Shown piece by piece: positions 1 to 12,668 of a stretch of DNA of 64,000 nt (the stretch's first letter is position 1; each line of letters begins with the position of its first letter). The stretch is from NCBI RefSeq assembly GCF_017591435.1, contig NC_059302.1:28254919-28318918 (forward strand), read 5' to 3'. The stretch comes from Portunus trituberculatus. Taxonomy: Eukaryota > Arthropoda > Malacostraca > Decapoda > Portunidae. The position numbers and the translations under genes are program-made. A model generated the notes under the pieces. That model had not been told where the DNA came from. It did no database searches and saw only the letters and a program-made list of their open reading frames with translations.

Positions 1-727
1 TGATGATGAGGAGGAGGAGGAGGAGGAGGAGGAGGAGGAGGAGGAAGAGGAAGAGGAAGAGGAAGAGGAAGAGGAGGAAGTAATAAAATAAAAAATATAA
101 TACATTCATGATAAATGGAAGAAAGCATAAAACTGGAATTAATGAATAAAGAAAGAAAAAAAGAAAAAAAGGAAGAAAGGAAAAAAGAAAGAAAGAAAAA
201 AAAAAGAAAGAAAGAAAGGAAGAGAGAAGAAGGAAGGAAGGAAGGAAGGAAGGAAGGAAGGATGGAGAAATAGGCGGATGACATGATATAAGATAAGAGA
301 TAATCACATACTGTTAAATTCTTCTGGCTTAACATTATATTTGGAAAGAAAAGCACAGATGGAGGAGGAGGAAGAGCGGGAGGAGGAGGAGGAGGAGGAG
401 GAGGAGGAGGAGGAGGAGGAGGAGGAGGAGGAGGAGGAGGAGGAGGAGGAGGAGGAGGAGGAGGAGACAGAAAGAACGAATAGCAGCAGACGTGTTAGTT
501 CTTACAGGTCTGTTAAATTATTTACTATACTGTGAGTGGAGAAAGATATCAAGGAGGAGGAGGAAGAGGAGGAGGGAGAGGGAGAGGAAGAGGAAGAGGA
601 AGAGGGAGAGGGAGAGGAAGAGGAGGAGGAGAAGAAGGTAATATATTCTGAACAATAAAAAAAATAGGTAAGAAAAAAGAAACGATATAGTGAAGTAATT
701 CCAAACGTTTATCTTTTTATTCTTTAC

Positions 728-730
<3 letters not shown>
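1..730. repeat. purine-rich simple repeats (GGA/GAA)n
   Basis: Long runs of GAG/GGA (about 10-77 and 361-465), AAG/AAAG/AAGG (150-262) and mixed GGA/GAA (551-640) alternate with short unique AT-rich pieces. Open frames here encode only poly-Glu or poly-Arg/Glu and have no gene-like composition. No gene is seen. Confidence 0.9.
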
Positions 731-1941
<1,211 letters not shown>

Positions 1942-2015
1942 TACGCTAGTCTGTCTATTCTAAACTGGTCTGAGAAAGTAGACATTTGAGTTACTGTTCA
2001 AAATACACTGTCGCT

Positions 2016-2164
2016 CAGCGGTTCTCAAACTCTTCAAACTTAGGGAATCCTGTCGCACTTCTTGTATTGGGCGGAACACCAAAAAAAACCTTCATTCAAT
2101 ACAGGCAGAACCGCCCCACACGTTATTACAGGCGGTAAGTTGACGTGGACTTCATGTAGTCACT

Positions 2165-2202
<38 letters not shown>

Positions 2203-2368
2203 AAATGTATATGATTTCATCGTTTTCATATTCAAATTTATCCATTCCTGTTCGTATTACTAAATAAAAGTAAGGTTTTGTCAAACACATATAGATTTTT
2301 GCAATGGAACCCTTGAAAGGTCTTCGCGGAGCCCTGGGATTCCGTGGAACACAGTATGAGAATCACTG
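2016..2368. mobile_element. non-autonomous hAT-type MITE (353 bp)
   Basis: The left end reads CAGCGGTTCTCAAACT. The reverse complement of the right end reads CAGTGATTCTCATACT, an imperfect terminal inverted repeat of the CAGnGGTTCTCAA class known from hAT/Charlie elements. The flanks are ctgtcgct (2008-2015) and ctgtagct (2369-2376), an 8-bp target duplication with one mismatch, as expected for hAT. The inside has no coding potential and carries a short (CT)n tract (2169-2197), so it depended on an external transposase. Confidence 0.72.
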
Positions 2369-2535
2369 CTGTAGCTTATTGATGATATAATTCACTTTAA
2401 CTGTATAATACTTGTTTTCTGTTGATCAGCACAATAATCACAAGGATTGACTACTGTTTTCAAGATATGACAACGGGCATTGTCATCCCAGACACAGACC
2501 CAGCGGCCAGTTAAGAATAGACATACTATTACTGT

Positions 2536-2536
<1 letters not shown>

Positions 2537-2591
<55 letters not shown>

Positions 2592-2641
2592 TTACTACAA
2601 CTACAACTACTACAACTACAACAACTACTACTACAACTACA

Positions 2642-2682
<41 letters not shown>

Positions 2683-2683
2683 A
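2537..2683. repeat. (ACT)n/(ACA)n trinucleotide array
   Basis: About 147 bp of ACT repeats with interspersed ACA units in the middle. The poly-Thr and poly-Val frames across it are simple-repeat artefacts. A smaller (AAC)n run lies at about 3022-3058. Confidence 0.9.
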
Positions 2684-3023
2684 ATAACAAGAATGAGAAC
2701 AAGAAAAGAAAAAAATAATAAAATTGAAACTTGCATCCCTGTTGCCTTAGACTTGCAACATTACAATCCTTTCCTTGCCATCCTGATCTGCTTCCTCGGT
2801 AACAGCTATGCACGAGGCCGAGACAACGCGACATCTGAGCACAGACTGGTATGCTCCAAGGGGAAAGTTGACAATAGAACGTGTAGTCGAGGGGGATAGA
2901 AACCAATTTTTCCCATTCATTTCAGGGGGAGTTACATTTTTTCCTTGGACCTCCTTTTCCCTTTTTTTTTAATGTTTTTTAGCTGCCTTTCACCAGATTC
3001 TTTTACATGAAACAACAATAACA

Positions 3024-3056
<33 letters not shown>

Positions 3057-3186
3057 CGCATACCAGAAACTTATCATCGTATTATCACTGAAACAACAAT
3101 AATCGATGTTGTTACAAGAATACAAATCTTTTCCTAATCATCATAACGTAATGGCTCACATGAAACAAAGTACAACTAACAAATAT

Positions 3187-3294
3187 AGAATAACCAACGC
3201 ACAAACACACACACTCACTCACTCACACACACACACACACACACACGGTAACGTCTGGCTGTCTCGTCAGAGACTGCAGGAGATCAAACAGTGA

Positions 3295-3364
<70 letters not shown>
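3187..3364. repeat. two (CA)n arrays around a conserved 45-bp motif
   Basis: (CA)n at about 3187-3246 and 3299-3364 flank a piece that contains ctgtctcg, then ctgcaggagatcaaacagtg, just before the second array. The same motif, in the same orientation and again directly before an (AC)n array, is found at 17088-17133. This suggests a retroelement end rather than a gene. Confidence 0.75.
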
Positions 3365-3366
<2 letters not shown>

Positions 3367-3746
3367 AGATAAGCAGATAGACCACTCCATCATAGCACAA
3401 AAGAAAGCAATACAAAATATCAACTAATCGTAAGACAGCTCAGAACCATTAGCGCATCAGTGAGCAATGTCTGTTTACAGCTTAGGATTGCCCCGTCACG
3501 CCAGTTTACAGAGACAGTGTGTGCTGTGTATTATCAGATGCTAAGCTTACAACTGCATATTATCTGTTTCACACGTTGACATCATGAATCTCAGGCTGTT
3601 GTGCTTCATGACTTAAGCGATGAGTTCCCAGTGATCAACACCACTAGCAGCAGCCATCACAAGAGGTAACCGTCCCAAGGCTAATACAAGACATGTCCTT
3701 CCTTAATTCATCGCTCCCTACTGTACTCTGAATCTACCCTGAATTT

Positions 3747-4230
3747 TCAAGTGTTTCTGTGGTGGTTACGGCAGAGAATTACAGTATCATCTTGGTATTT
3801 CCCTCTGTATCTTACAACGGAGATGAAGATATCATTATTGAGAATTACGCTCGTCTCATACAGGGCATTATAATTTTGGAATAGCATTGTGTAGAGTTCA
3901 TTAACATCACAATTCAATATCGAGTAACAAGTTGAGAGATTGCATGCACCAGATGGTTCGGAGGTTGTGACGGTGATAATGTTCGTACAATTAAGAAGAA
4001 TCCTGTTGAATCCTGTTACTATCCACACAAGAGGTGCACAAAAAAGGGAGGGCAGAGGAAGAGGAAGAAGAGTCGCATCCGCCATAGTGAGGTGGGGGTA
4101 ATTTCTGAAAACTGACGAACAAAAACAACACGAAAATATTTACATCCTGATTATCCTTATTCTAAGAAACCAGAAAACGGTAAACACAAGGAGCTACTTA
4201 CCCTTCCCTCGCGCAGCTAGTGTCAGTCAT
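3747..4230 (-). CDS. candidate small two-exon gene, unknown product (128 aa)
   Basis: Proposed CDS: exon 1 4230-4202, exon 2 4104-3747. Exon 1 starts MTDTSCAREG and ends at a GTAAGT donor. The 97-nt intron ends in a good T-rich tract plus cag. The phase (2 nt + 1 nt) runs directly into an open frame of about 119 codons with no stop before TGA. A TATATAAG box lies about 100 bp upstream of the ATG. The product has a hydrophobic segment at about residues 19-43 (TLLPLPLPSLFCAPLVWIVT), which could be a signal anchor, or a signal peptide if translation starts at Met17. It also has NCT and NLS sequons and several cysteines. I recognise no family. The agreement of promoter, splice sites and phase is the only support; it could also be a 5' part of a longer transcript or chance. 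Confidence 0.4.
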
Positions 4231-4332
4231 TCCCCCGTGGGCCCCACGGCTCAGTGTTGATGGAGACGCTCCTTACAAGACCATTTTCTGAATCCACTTG
4301 CCACTATAGACACTTTCTATCACATTAGTTAC

Positions 4333-4340
4333 CTTATATA
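4333..4340 (-). promoter_or_regulatory. TATA box of the candidate minus-strand gene
   Basis: On the minus strand this reads TATATAAG followed by GT. It stands about 100 bp upstream of the ATG at 4230, which would place a start site near 4303-4310. It is the only clear TATA match close to this start. Confidence 0.4.
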
Positions 4341-5303
4341 TACTTTCTTTACAGTGTCACAAATATGTATTTTCTTCTAGTTTCCTTTTTTTTCATATTT
4401 TTTTTTTCTTAGGTAGGTATGGCGGATATATTAGCTTTTTTTTTTTCACTTGGCACCATCAATAGACTTTTTTTCCCCCATTTAACGCCTCTTGTAACAT
4501 TTTCTTGGTTTTATTTTACGAATATACTTGCAAGGGAATAACCCATTTTTTTATTATTTTTTTTATTTTACTCTTTCATACATTTAGATTTCTTCCTTTT
4601 TTTCTTTCTCTCTCTCTCTTTCTCTCTTTTTCACTTGGTACTACAAATTCACTTCCTTCATTTGACATCACAATACACTTATTTATTTTTTTCTATTATT
4701 TTTTTTTCTTTCTTTATCTCTTCTCTTCACACCATAAAAAAAAAAAAAAAATCATCCCAAGGTACTGTATTCTTCGGTCGATAACAGCAGACTCACAAAG
4801 TAGCTTGATTTGGCACTTTTGCGACATATTTTCTTGATTTTACTCACTTGGCATTTTAGCTTCACTTTCATTCACTTGGCACTATAAACACAAATCACAT
4901 TTCACGACGAACAAGACTCACAATACACAACAGACAAGAGATAACGATAACGCGTCGCACTTCTCATATAGAACACATAATTATTCATTACTACTTTATC
5001 TGCAACCCCAAAAAAATACAAGGCAAGCTGCTTCTCTAACTTGCCCAACAACAAAAGCAAATCGCCAAACACTCCCAAGTATCGTTTTCCCTTGGGGTGT
5101 TTGAGGCCACAGTCTGTCAGCACGGCACACAGCTGGCCCATGTAAACAGAGGAGGCCCCGGGTAGCCTTCCTGGAATATTCCTTTTGCTATACTGTTCTC
5201 AGAAGATCCGCAATACCCATTTTTCAGGGTTTGTGTTTCTTTTGTTTACCGCGGTTCTGGGTAAGTTTGGTTTTAGTTGTCAAGGTTCCTACACTGCCTA
5301 GAG
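4341..5303. other. no confident gene; T-rich intergenic sequence
   Basis: T-rich, low-complexity sequence (poly-T and CT runs at 4385-4735) followed by mixed sequence. A 79-codon minus-strand open frame (5141-4902, starting MGQLCAVLTDCG) has natural-looking composition, but no splice, promoter or family evidence supports it. Confidence 0.5.
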
Positions 5304-5693
5304 CAGTGGTTCTTAACCCCTGGGTCGTGATCCAAAGTTGGGTCGCCAGGCCATTTTATTGGGTCGCTAAGGGTTTGCAGAAAATAATTATTTTCCCACT
5401 ACAAATATATTATAATTATATATTGTAATAATTAAAAATCATGATGCATTGTTTTAGGATTCTAAGTAGACCATGATTAAATAAAAACTCCAAGCAGTAA
5501 ATTTATTTGAAGTGTAAAGAATCTCCCATACCCAACAAGACATCTGCCTTATAAACGTAATCGTTGGCGGAGGTGGAGGGTGTATAGGAGGGAGCAGAGT
5601 GGAGGACAATTTATATATCTATGTAGGCTTGGGTCGCAATGGTTGATTTGTGCAAGATTTTGGGTCGCTGCCAAAAAAGGTTAAGAACCACTG
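5304..5693. mobile_element. non-autonomous hAT-type MITE (390 bp) with perfect 8-bp TSD
   Basis: The ends are CAGTGGTTCTTAACC and GGTTAAGAACCACTG, a perfect 15-bp terminal inverted repeat of the hAT/Charlie type. The element is flanked on both sides by gcctagag (5296-5303 and 5694-5701), the 8-bp duplication typical of hAT transposases. The repeated gggtcgc motif inside both ends is usual for this class. There is no open frame. The perfect TIR and TSD suggest a fairly young insertion. Confidence 0.9.
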
Positions 5694-5701
5694 GCCTAGA
5701 G

Positions 5702-7848
5702 CCATGAAGACTACTTGTTGCTTACACCTGCAGTACATATAGTTCGCTGCTATCACTGTTTAGTGTTCACTGCCTTTTTTATAGCATCGTTTACCTAATA
5801 ACTTTTCGGATACATTCTAAGAATTACTTATAAGGTGTTACACAAATAATATTGAAAAAAATAGGTAGACTCCATATAAAAATCACTTCAACCAGCACAT
5901 TTGTTACGAGGACATTTTTTGTGACCGTTTTATTATTAATATAATTATTTTTACCTATGCTTTAGTAACCCTGCTAGTATAAATACTGTATTTGGTTATG
6001 TGGAGTTGTGGACCTACTAATCAAATACGCTGTAACAGTATTAGCAGTATTAGCAGATATACGCTTCAACTCTCTCTCTCTCGTACCATCTAAACTTCGG
6101 GACAACTAACTTTCCCGCAATTCTACAGCCACTACACAGTCGTAAGCAGTACAAGACACTAGGCAATGTGCAGTACGTTAAGACCTCTGACAGCCGTACG
6201 AGCCACACATATGAACCTGGATAACACCTGACATCTCTACAGTTCGAGAAAAGACAGGTTTTATAACAACACTGACATCATTTATGAATAAACACGTATG
6301 GCCTTGGAGTGCAACAGAGAGCCGACACCTGCTGGGAGAACAATACACGAGCGACAGGTGAGCAGGTGAAGATCATTAACACCTCAATGTATACTTATGA
6401 TTGCAAGTATTGATTTAGGATACTGTATTTCCCCGCCTCGAAGTAAATCACTGTCAGAAAATAAGTTAATGAAATTGAATGTAAGGTAATAGAGGCAAAG
6501 TCAAGTATTGTAATGGTATGAGTACATAATTGTGTGTCTTGTAGTTACTTTACTCATGCATTACTGATGTCTTAGTTTCTTGAAGTGAAGGATTCGTTAG
6601 GTTAGGCTCTAATGTAACCTGCTGCTGTGTTGGAAGCCACTATTTGATTAGTTATTCTGCAGCGAAGAGTTAAAATTTTACAAAGTAACACATAACAATG
6701 CCTTCTGTCCCTTCCACACCAGTTCACCCTTTCCCAACACCAGCAAGCTTGAAGACCGGGATTTTTGGGTGGAGAAATTCAAATTAGACCAAATCTTGCA
6801 ATCCTAAAAAAAAAAAAAACTCTAACAGGTTATATATGTCTCAATTAAAAAAAACTCTAAGAGGTTATATATGTCTCAATTAGAAAAAATCCCTAAAATA
6901 CTGGTAAAAGTAAACCTAACCCAAACAAACTAAATCTAATCGCTAACCTAATGTAGTGGTGGGGTCTCGTTCCCTTTTGAGTGCCCCACTGATCAGTTAT
7001 AAATCCAGAATTGACTGACAAGGAACAATACTTATATGTACCAAAGGGGAAGGAGGTGGAGGAGTGAAAAGTCTAGCAAGCCAAGGTTACTATCAGAACA
7101 GCAGTCTCCCATGATGGAAACAGCATATCTACTGAGAGATGTCTGACCAGCTTACGCCACATACACCCATGGATGAGTGGGCAAAGAATGTATATCTAAC
7201 TATAATTGAGAAACCGTGAATGCTTGTCAATGCAAGATGTATATTGAACAGTGTCACATACATACAGTGTAAATAGCATATGAAAAAGCAAAAAAACTAT
7301 AGAACATGATTTTTAGCTTGTGAGTCAATTCAATTTTCAAAGTACAGTTTATATAGTTACAAACTCACCAGTCTTGACAGTGCTGGGTGGATCTCTCAGA
7401 AGTGTTGTTTTTTCACATTATCTTTACACTAGCTATAGTGAGTGTAGTGATACCCTACTAAAAGACACCAATTTAAGATGCATAACTACTTATGAAAATC
7501 AGACAGCAAACTTTGGTGATAGTCATGACATATAGTTTATAAATCATTGCTCTAGGCCCACAGAAACTACTGAAAGTATTTTTACATATAAACTGTAGTT
7601 TATAAAATATTTTTGTGAAATAAAAGCAGCATCCACATGCACTCAACTTTTTTAGTCAATAATCTTCATTCAAAGCATTTAATAATTTCCACGAGCACAC
7701 TATAGGACACCTTCACCCCATACTGAGTGGAGTTAAATAGATATGTGAATCTTGATAATGAGACAGAAGGAGACTGGGGATGTGCTTGTCACAAATCATT
7801 GTTAATTGTTCTGGTGTTAATGAGAAATGTTTTCCATTTCTTTCTTAG
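5702..7848. other. no gene recognised upstream of the SLC25 gene
   Basis: AT-rich unique sequence. The only structure noted is a direct duplication of about 33 bp (about 6815-6847 and 6848-6882, sharing aggttatatatgtctcaatt). It probably holds the promoter and 5' non-coding exon of the carrier gene, because the first coding exon is preceded by a splice acceptor. The position of those could not be fixed. Confidence 0.5.
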
Positions 7849-7866
7849 TTGTGAAAACAACGCACC

Positions 7867-8621
7867 ATGGAGTTCGCTATTGGTGCTGTGGCAGCCTGTG
7901 GGGCATGCCTCATGTCTAATCCGATGGATGTCCTCAAGACACGCATGCAGCTACAGGGGGAGCTGAGGGCACGAGGACACTATGTAGTTGTGTACAAGAA
8001 TATTTTTCATGCTGCATATGCTGTTGCCAAGGTAAGTGATCTGACTGATGATTGAGAATATTTTCCTAGTGACTTACAAAATACTGATTTGGCAAAATCC
8101 TTATGTCATAATGATTATTTGTCATCTGGTATCTTGAAATTTCCTAAATCCCTTTTTTTTTTTTTTTTTTTGTCTGGTTGTTTATTTGGAGTTTTGAGTA
8201 GCAGTTCATTGCTAAAATTGAATCACAATGAGTTGTATTATTTTTATGTAGTTTTTCTAATATTTTCTTTAATTACATCTGTCCACAGGCTGATGGAATC
8301 CTTGGACTCCAGAAGGGATTGGCACCAGCCCTCTTTTATCAAGTGGTGATGAATGGCATAAGATTCGGACTCTACAGGAGAGTCCTCGATTCAGGAGTGA
8401 TATCCCGGGATGACGGCAGCGTGTCTCCTCTGGGATGTGTAGTGGCAGGAGCAGGTGTCGGTGTCATTGGTGGCTTCATTGGCAGCCCTTTGTACCTGGT
8501 GAGTGGCTACATTGTTGCAGGAGACATTTAATGCTTTCCCTTAATACTACACTGTGTGGAGAAAAGTAGAAAAATACATAATGTAATTATATATTTGAAA
8601 AGATACTTTCTTTGTCATTCA

Positions 8622-8697
<76 letters not shown>

Positions 8698-10595
8698 ACC
8701 TAGTTGTATTTACCTAGTTGTATTGTACAGGGTTCAAGAGGGGCTCATAGTGTCCTGTCTCCATGTGTCCATTTATCTAATTTTTCTTTAAAGTTATGCA
8801 CATTATGTGCTGTAACAACATTATTCAATGCATTTCATTTTTTCCACCTTTCTGTGTGGAAAACTGTATTTTCCAATATCCTTCACACACTGCCTCATCC
8901 TGATCTTTACATGTCCTCTTGTCCTTCCATCTTCTTCTGTCACCAGCACCAGGTCTTCCTTGTCTATCTTTTCAGTGCCATTGACTATCTTGTACTTTGT
9001 TATTAGGTCCCCACGTTCTCTTCTATCTTGTAAGGTTGGTAGTCCCATTTCCTTCAGTCATTTTTCATGTGTTAGATTCTTTAATTCTGGCATCATCTTT
9101 GTAGCAATCTTCTGTATCCTTTCCAATTTTCTTATATCTTCGTAGAGCTCAGAGACCACACCACTGGTGCATATCCCATCCTTGGACATATCATGCTTGT
9201 GATGATTTTTTTTCATCATATCTTTGTCCATGAATTGAAATGCCACTCTTATTATATTAGTCAATATTTTATATGATAATCCAAATATTTTGCTTATGTG
9301 TTTTTCAGGGCTCAGATTTTCCTGTATAATCATTCCCAGATCTTTCCCCTCTTTATTCTTCATTATTTGTTCCTCTCCCATCAAATAGTTCCATACTGGG
9401 CAGGGAGCATTTGATGAAAAGGAGAAACAATATGTTATTGCACAAGACTGGTTAATTAAATAAAAATTCCAATATAAAGAATAACTAATCTAAATCATAT
9501 AACTTGCATGAACTTACTTTCAATTAATGAATTTTATCTTTCAGATAAAAATCCACTTGCAAACTCAAGCAGCAGATTCTATTGCAGTTGGCCATCAGCA
9601 CAAACATCAGGGTTAGTTATTGTATTTTGCACACTCATTTGTTAGTTAAGTATTTGTAAAATATTATTAGCTCCCAACAAATGTCAAAGAAAATACAAAG
9701 GTGACATTTTTTTAATAGTGTAGCCAGGCATTATGCAGTAATTTATTTGAATGATTGCGGTGTTTGATACAGATTATTTTCATGATTCCCAGGAAATAAG
9801 TTCCACACACTAACAAGTGCTAGAGTGTTAGGAGCACAGTATTGGAGTGGTTCAATGTGAGTATAAGACAAAATACTTATTTTTTATGACCTCTTGCTAT
9901 CAAACTAGCCATGAAGTAGGAGTCTTGTGCTGAAAATTTTGTGCACTTAAGATGTAACCTTGGAATTTCCTGCTTTGCACCATGATGACTATCAAGGCAT
10001 GTGAAAAGTTTAAATTGATAGCTACTAAGAAATTTTGCATCATTCACAAATCTGAATTTTTAAACATTAAATTTTTCCTTTTAAAAAATTAGCATCAGGT
10101 TCCCACATGGTGAGGGTAACAAGGCATACATTTCCTGGCCAGGTGATAAAAGACTGCCACTCTTTATTGCTCATCATAAGAGGCAACTAAAAGGTATTCA
10201 GATGATATAGAGAGGAAAATTCAAAACAAAAGATTCCCTTGAGTTTCCCAAGCAAGTTTATATCACTTGCTCTCTGCAGCTTTACCATGCCTCTCAACAC
10301 AAGGAGTTGTATTGCATCCTAATATCATAGTAACTGGAAAAAAAAAAAAAAAAAAAAAAAAAAAAGGAAGGAAGGAAGGGGTCATGTTTCACTAGTTTAA
10401 CTTTGACTACTTCATTAAATACTTTTCAGTCATTTAGTGGATTTGAGAGCTTTCTTAATGCATCAGCCTCTCACACACACACACATTTCTCTTGTATGTC
10501 CAGCTATGGCTTGCTCTATTCATCTTTTTCCTAATGTGAAACCTGTATTATAGACTTTGTATGAACACTGCTTTATTCAGTTTTCATGTATGTTA

Positions 10596-10649
<54 letters not shown>

Positions 10650-12584
10650 TTTATTCATTTATTTATTTATTTATTTATTTATTTATTTGTTTTTTATTAT
10701 TATCATTATTACAATTATAAGACATTTAATAACCTGGACATGTTCTTTTCAAGCCCTGCACTCCTTATTTTTATATCTTGCTTATTATTTTCATGTCATT
10801 TTTCCTATGCCTTTGCCTATTTATTTCTCTGGCTAGGATATAAATTACTCTGGTCTCTTCCAGTGAGCACCCTCCCCACACAAACACACACACTAAGGGA
10901 TAGCAACCTTCTGTTCCTGCCAGATCACACACATACAAAGGAGTGCAAGAATGCTCCCCTTCCCATCTTGCCTGGTTACAAAATCACAGCTCCTGAACCT
11001 GTTCTTTGCTTGTGAATAGGGCTTGGAGGATTCAAGGTACCAGGTCCAAATGATAGCTCAGAAATATTTTTATTTGATTTTAGACAAGTATGCAATGAAA
11101 TAATTGCATGGGATCAGATACACGTAACGAGCATACAGATCGCTCCACATCTTCCTCCATTATAGAATTGTAGCTTTGTAAGTTTAACAAGTTGCCTTTT
11201 AGTTATATCTACTTTCAGGTTTCTTGTCTGCTGTATATAGCATAAGTAGCAAGGAAGGCATTAGGGGCCTGTGGCGAGGGGCCTCTACCTCCATTCCTCG
11301 TGTAGGTGTTGGGTCTGCCTCCCAGCTCTTCACATTCTCCAAAAGCAAAGACTGGTTAGACCATTATGAGGTAAGTATTGCCCTGCTAGATGTACAGGTT
11401 GTCTGATAAACACATGGGTTTATCATCTGTGAAGGTTTTGATCCATAACCAGTGCTCACACAATGGCTTTATTTAGCATAAAGTATCTAGATTAATTATA
11501 TCGTATTAGTTATTTGCTATTAGGTTTTAATAGTTATTTATTTATTTATTTTTCATTGGTCTATATAAATCTAGTGAAGTATAAAGGCTAGGTAAGCCAC
11601 ACACCTTGCTACTTGATGTTAGAGTACTACACATTCACAACACCTTGGCTTACATCTCATAGCTATTTTCTAACATATTAACTACATCTTCTTATCAAAG
11701 GAGATGCCGTTTAGGGATCTGAACTCCAAAAATCATGGTTGTTAGCAACATCCACTAACCATTGCACCACTGGGCTATGTTGGTGATAGTAGCAGTCACA
11801 GCACATCAGCAAGCCCAATGGAATAGAAGGGAGGACCTCATTCATTGGCCACTAGTTAAAGCTTCTGCCAGAACTTAGCAGCTCTTTAACTCTTGATTGA
11901 ACTCATTTGAGGTGCCTCAGATTATATGAAGTCACCTTGATATGAATTACTTTCTTAAATTTCACTCTGGACTCCATGCACCAAATATTTATGATCATGT
12001 CTTTGTCTTTGCAGCTGTACTCCCGAGATAGCTGGCAGAGCACCTTCTTTGGAGCCATGACAAGTGGATTAGTCATTTCTACTTGCATGAGTCCTTTTGA
12101 TGTCATAGCTACACGAATATATAACCAAGGTAATCTTACTAATATAACACCTACTTTTTTTCTTTTTATTATCAAAGAAATAAGTAATGTCTGCATTGTC
12201 ATGACTAACTAGCTAAATCCCTGGTTATTATCCCTATTTAGTGACTTATTCTCTGGACTGGGAAAAACTAAGTGAGTAAGTAATCATAACTACTTTTTCA
12301 TGATTGATAGACTAGTTTGTGCTTCCTCAGATAAGATGTAGTGTTAGTGAAATCTGGAGAATTGATGTGATGTAGAGGATGCTACACATCTGTAGTGATT
12401 TTTGTATATACTTGGTCTTATTTTTCATATTTTTGGGAGTTTGCTTTTCCTTGGGTTATAGTGCAGTAAGTTATAGTCACCTGTCACTGGCCCTTGATGG
12501 GATAAGATTTTAAAACAGGCAAGAGCAGCTGAGGAGAGTGTGAGAGATGCATAAACTGACAAGCTTCATTGTAATTTATTTGAG

Positions 12585-12668
<84 letters not shown>

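Noticed and set aside
341..535. Poly-Glu open frame.
   Set aside because: It is a (GGA)n repeat translation with no gene-like flanks.
4902..5141. 79-codon minus-strand open frame with natural-looking composition.
   Set aside because: No splice sites, promoter or family support; kept only as a remark in the regional entry.
6595..6610. gttaggttagg resembling the arthropod telomere repeat TTAGG (also near 30478 and 60240).
   Set aside because: Only one or two units each, expected by chance.
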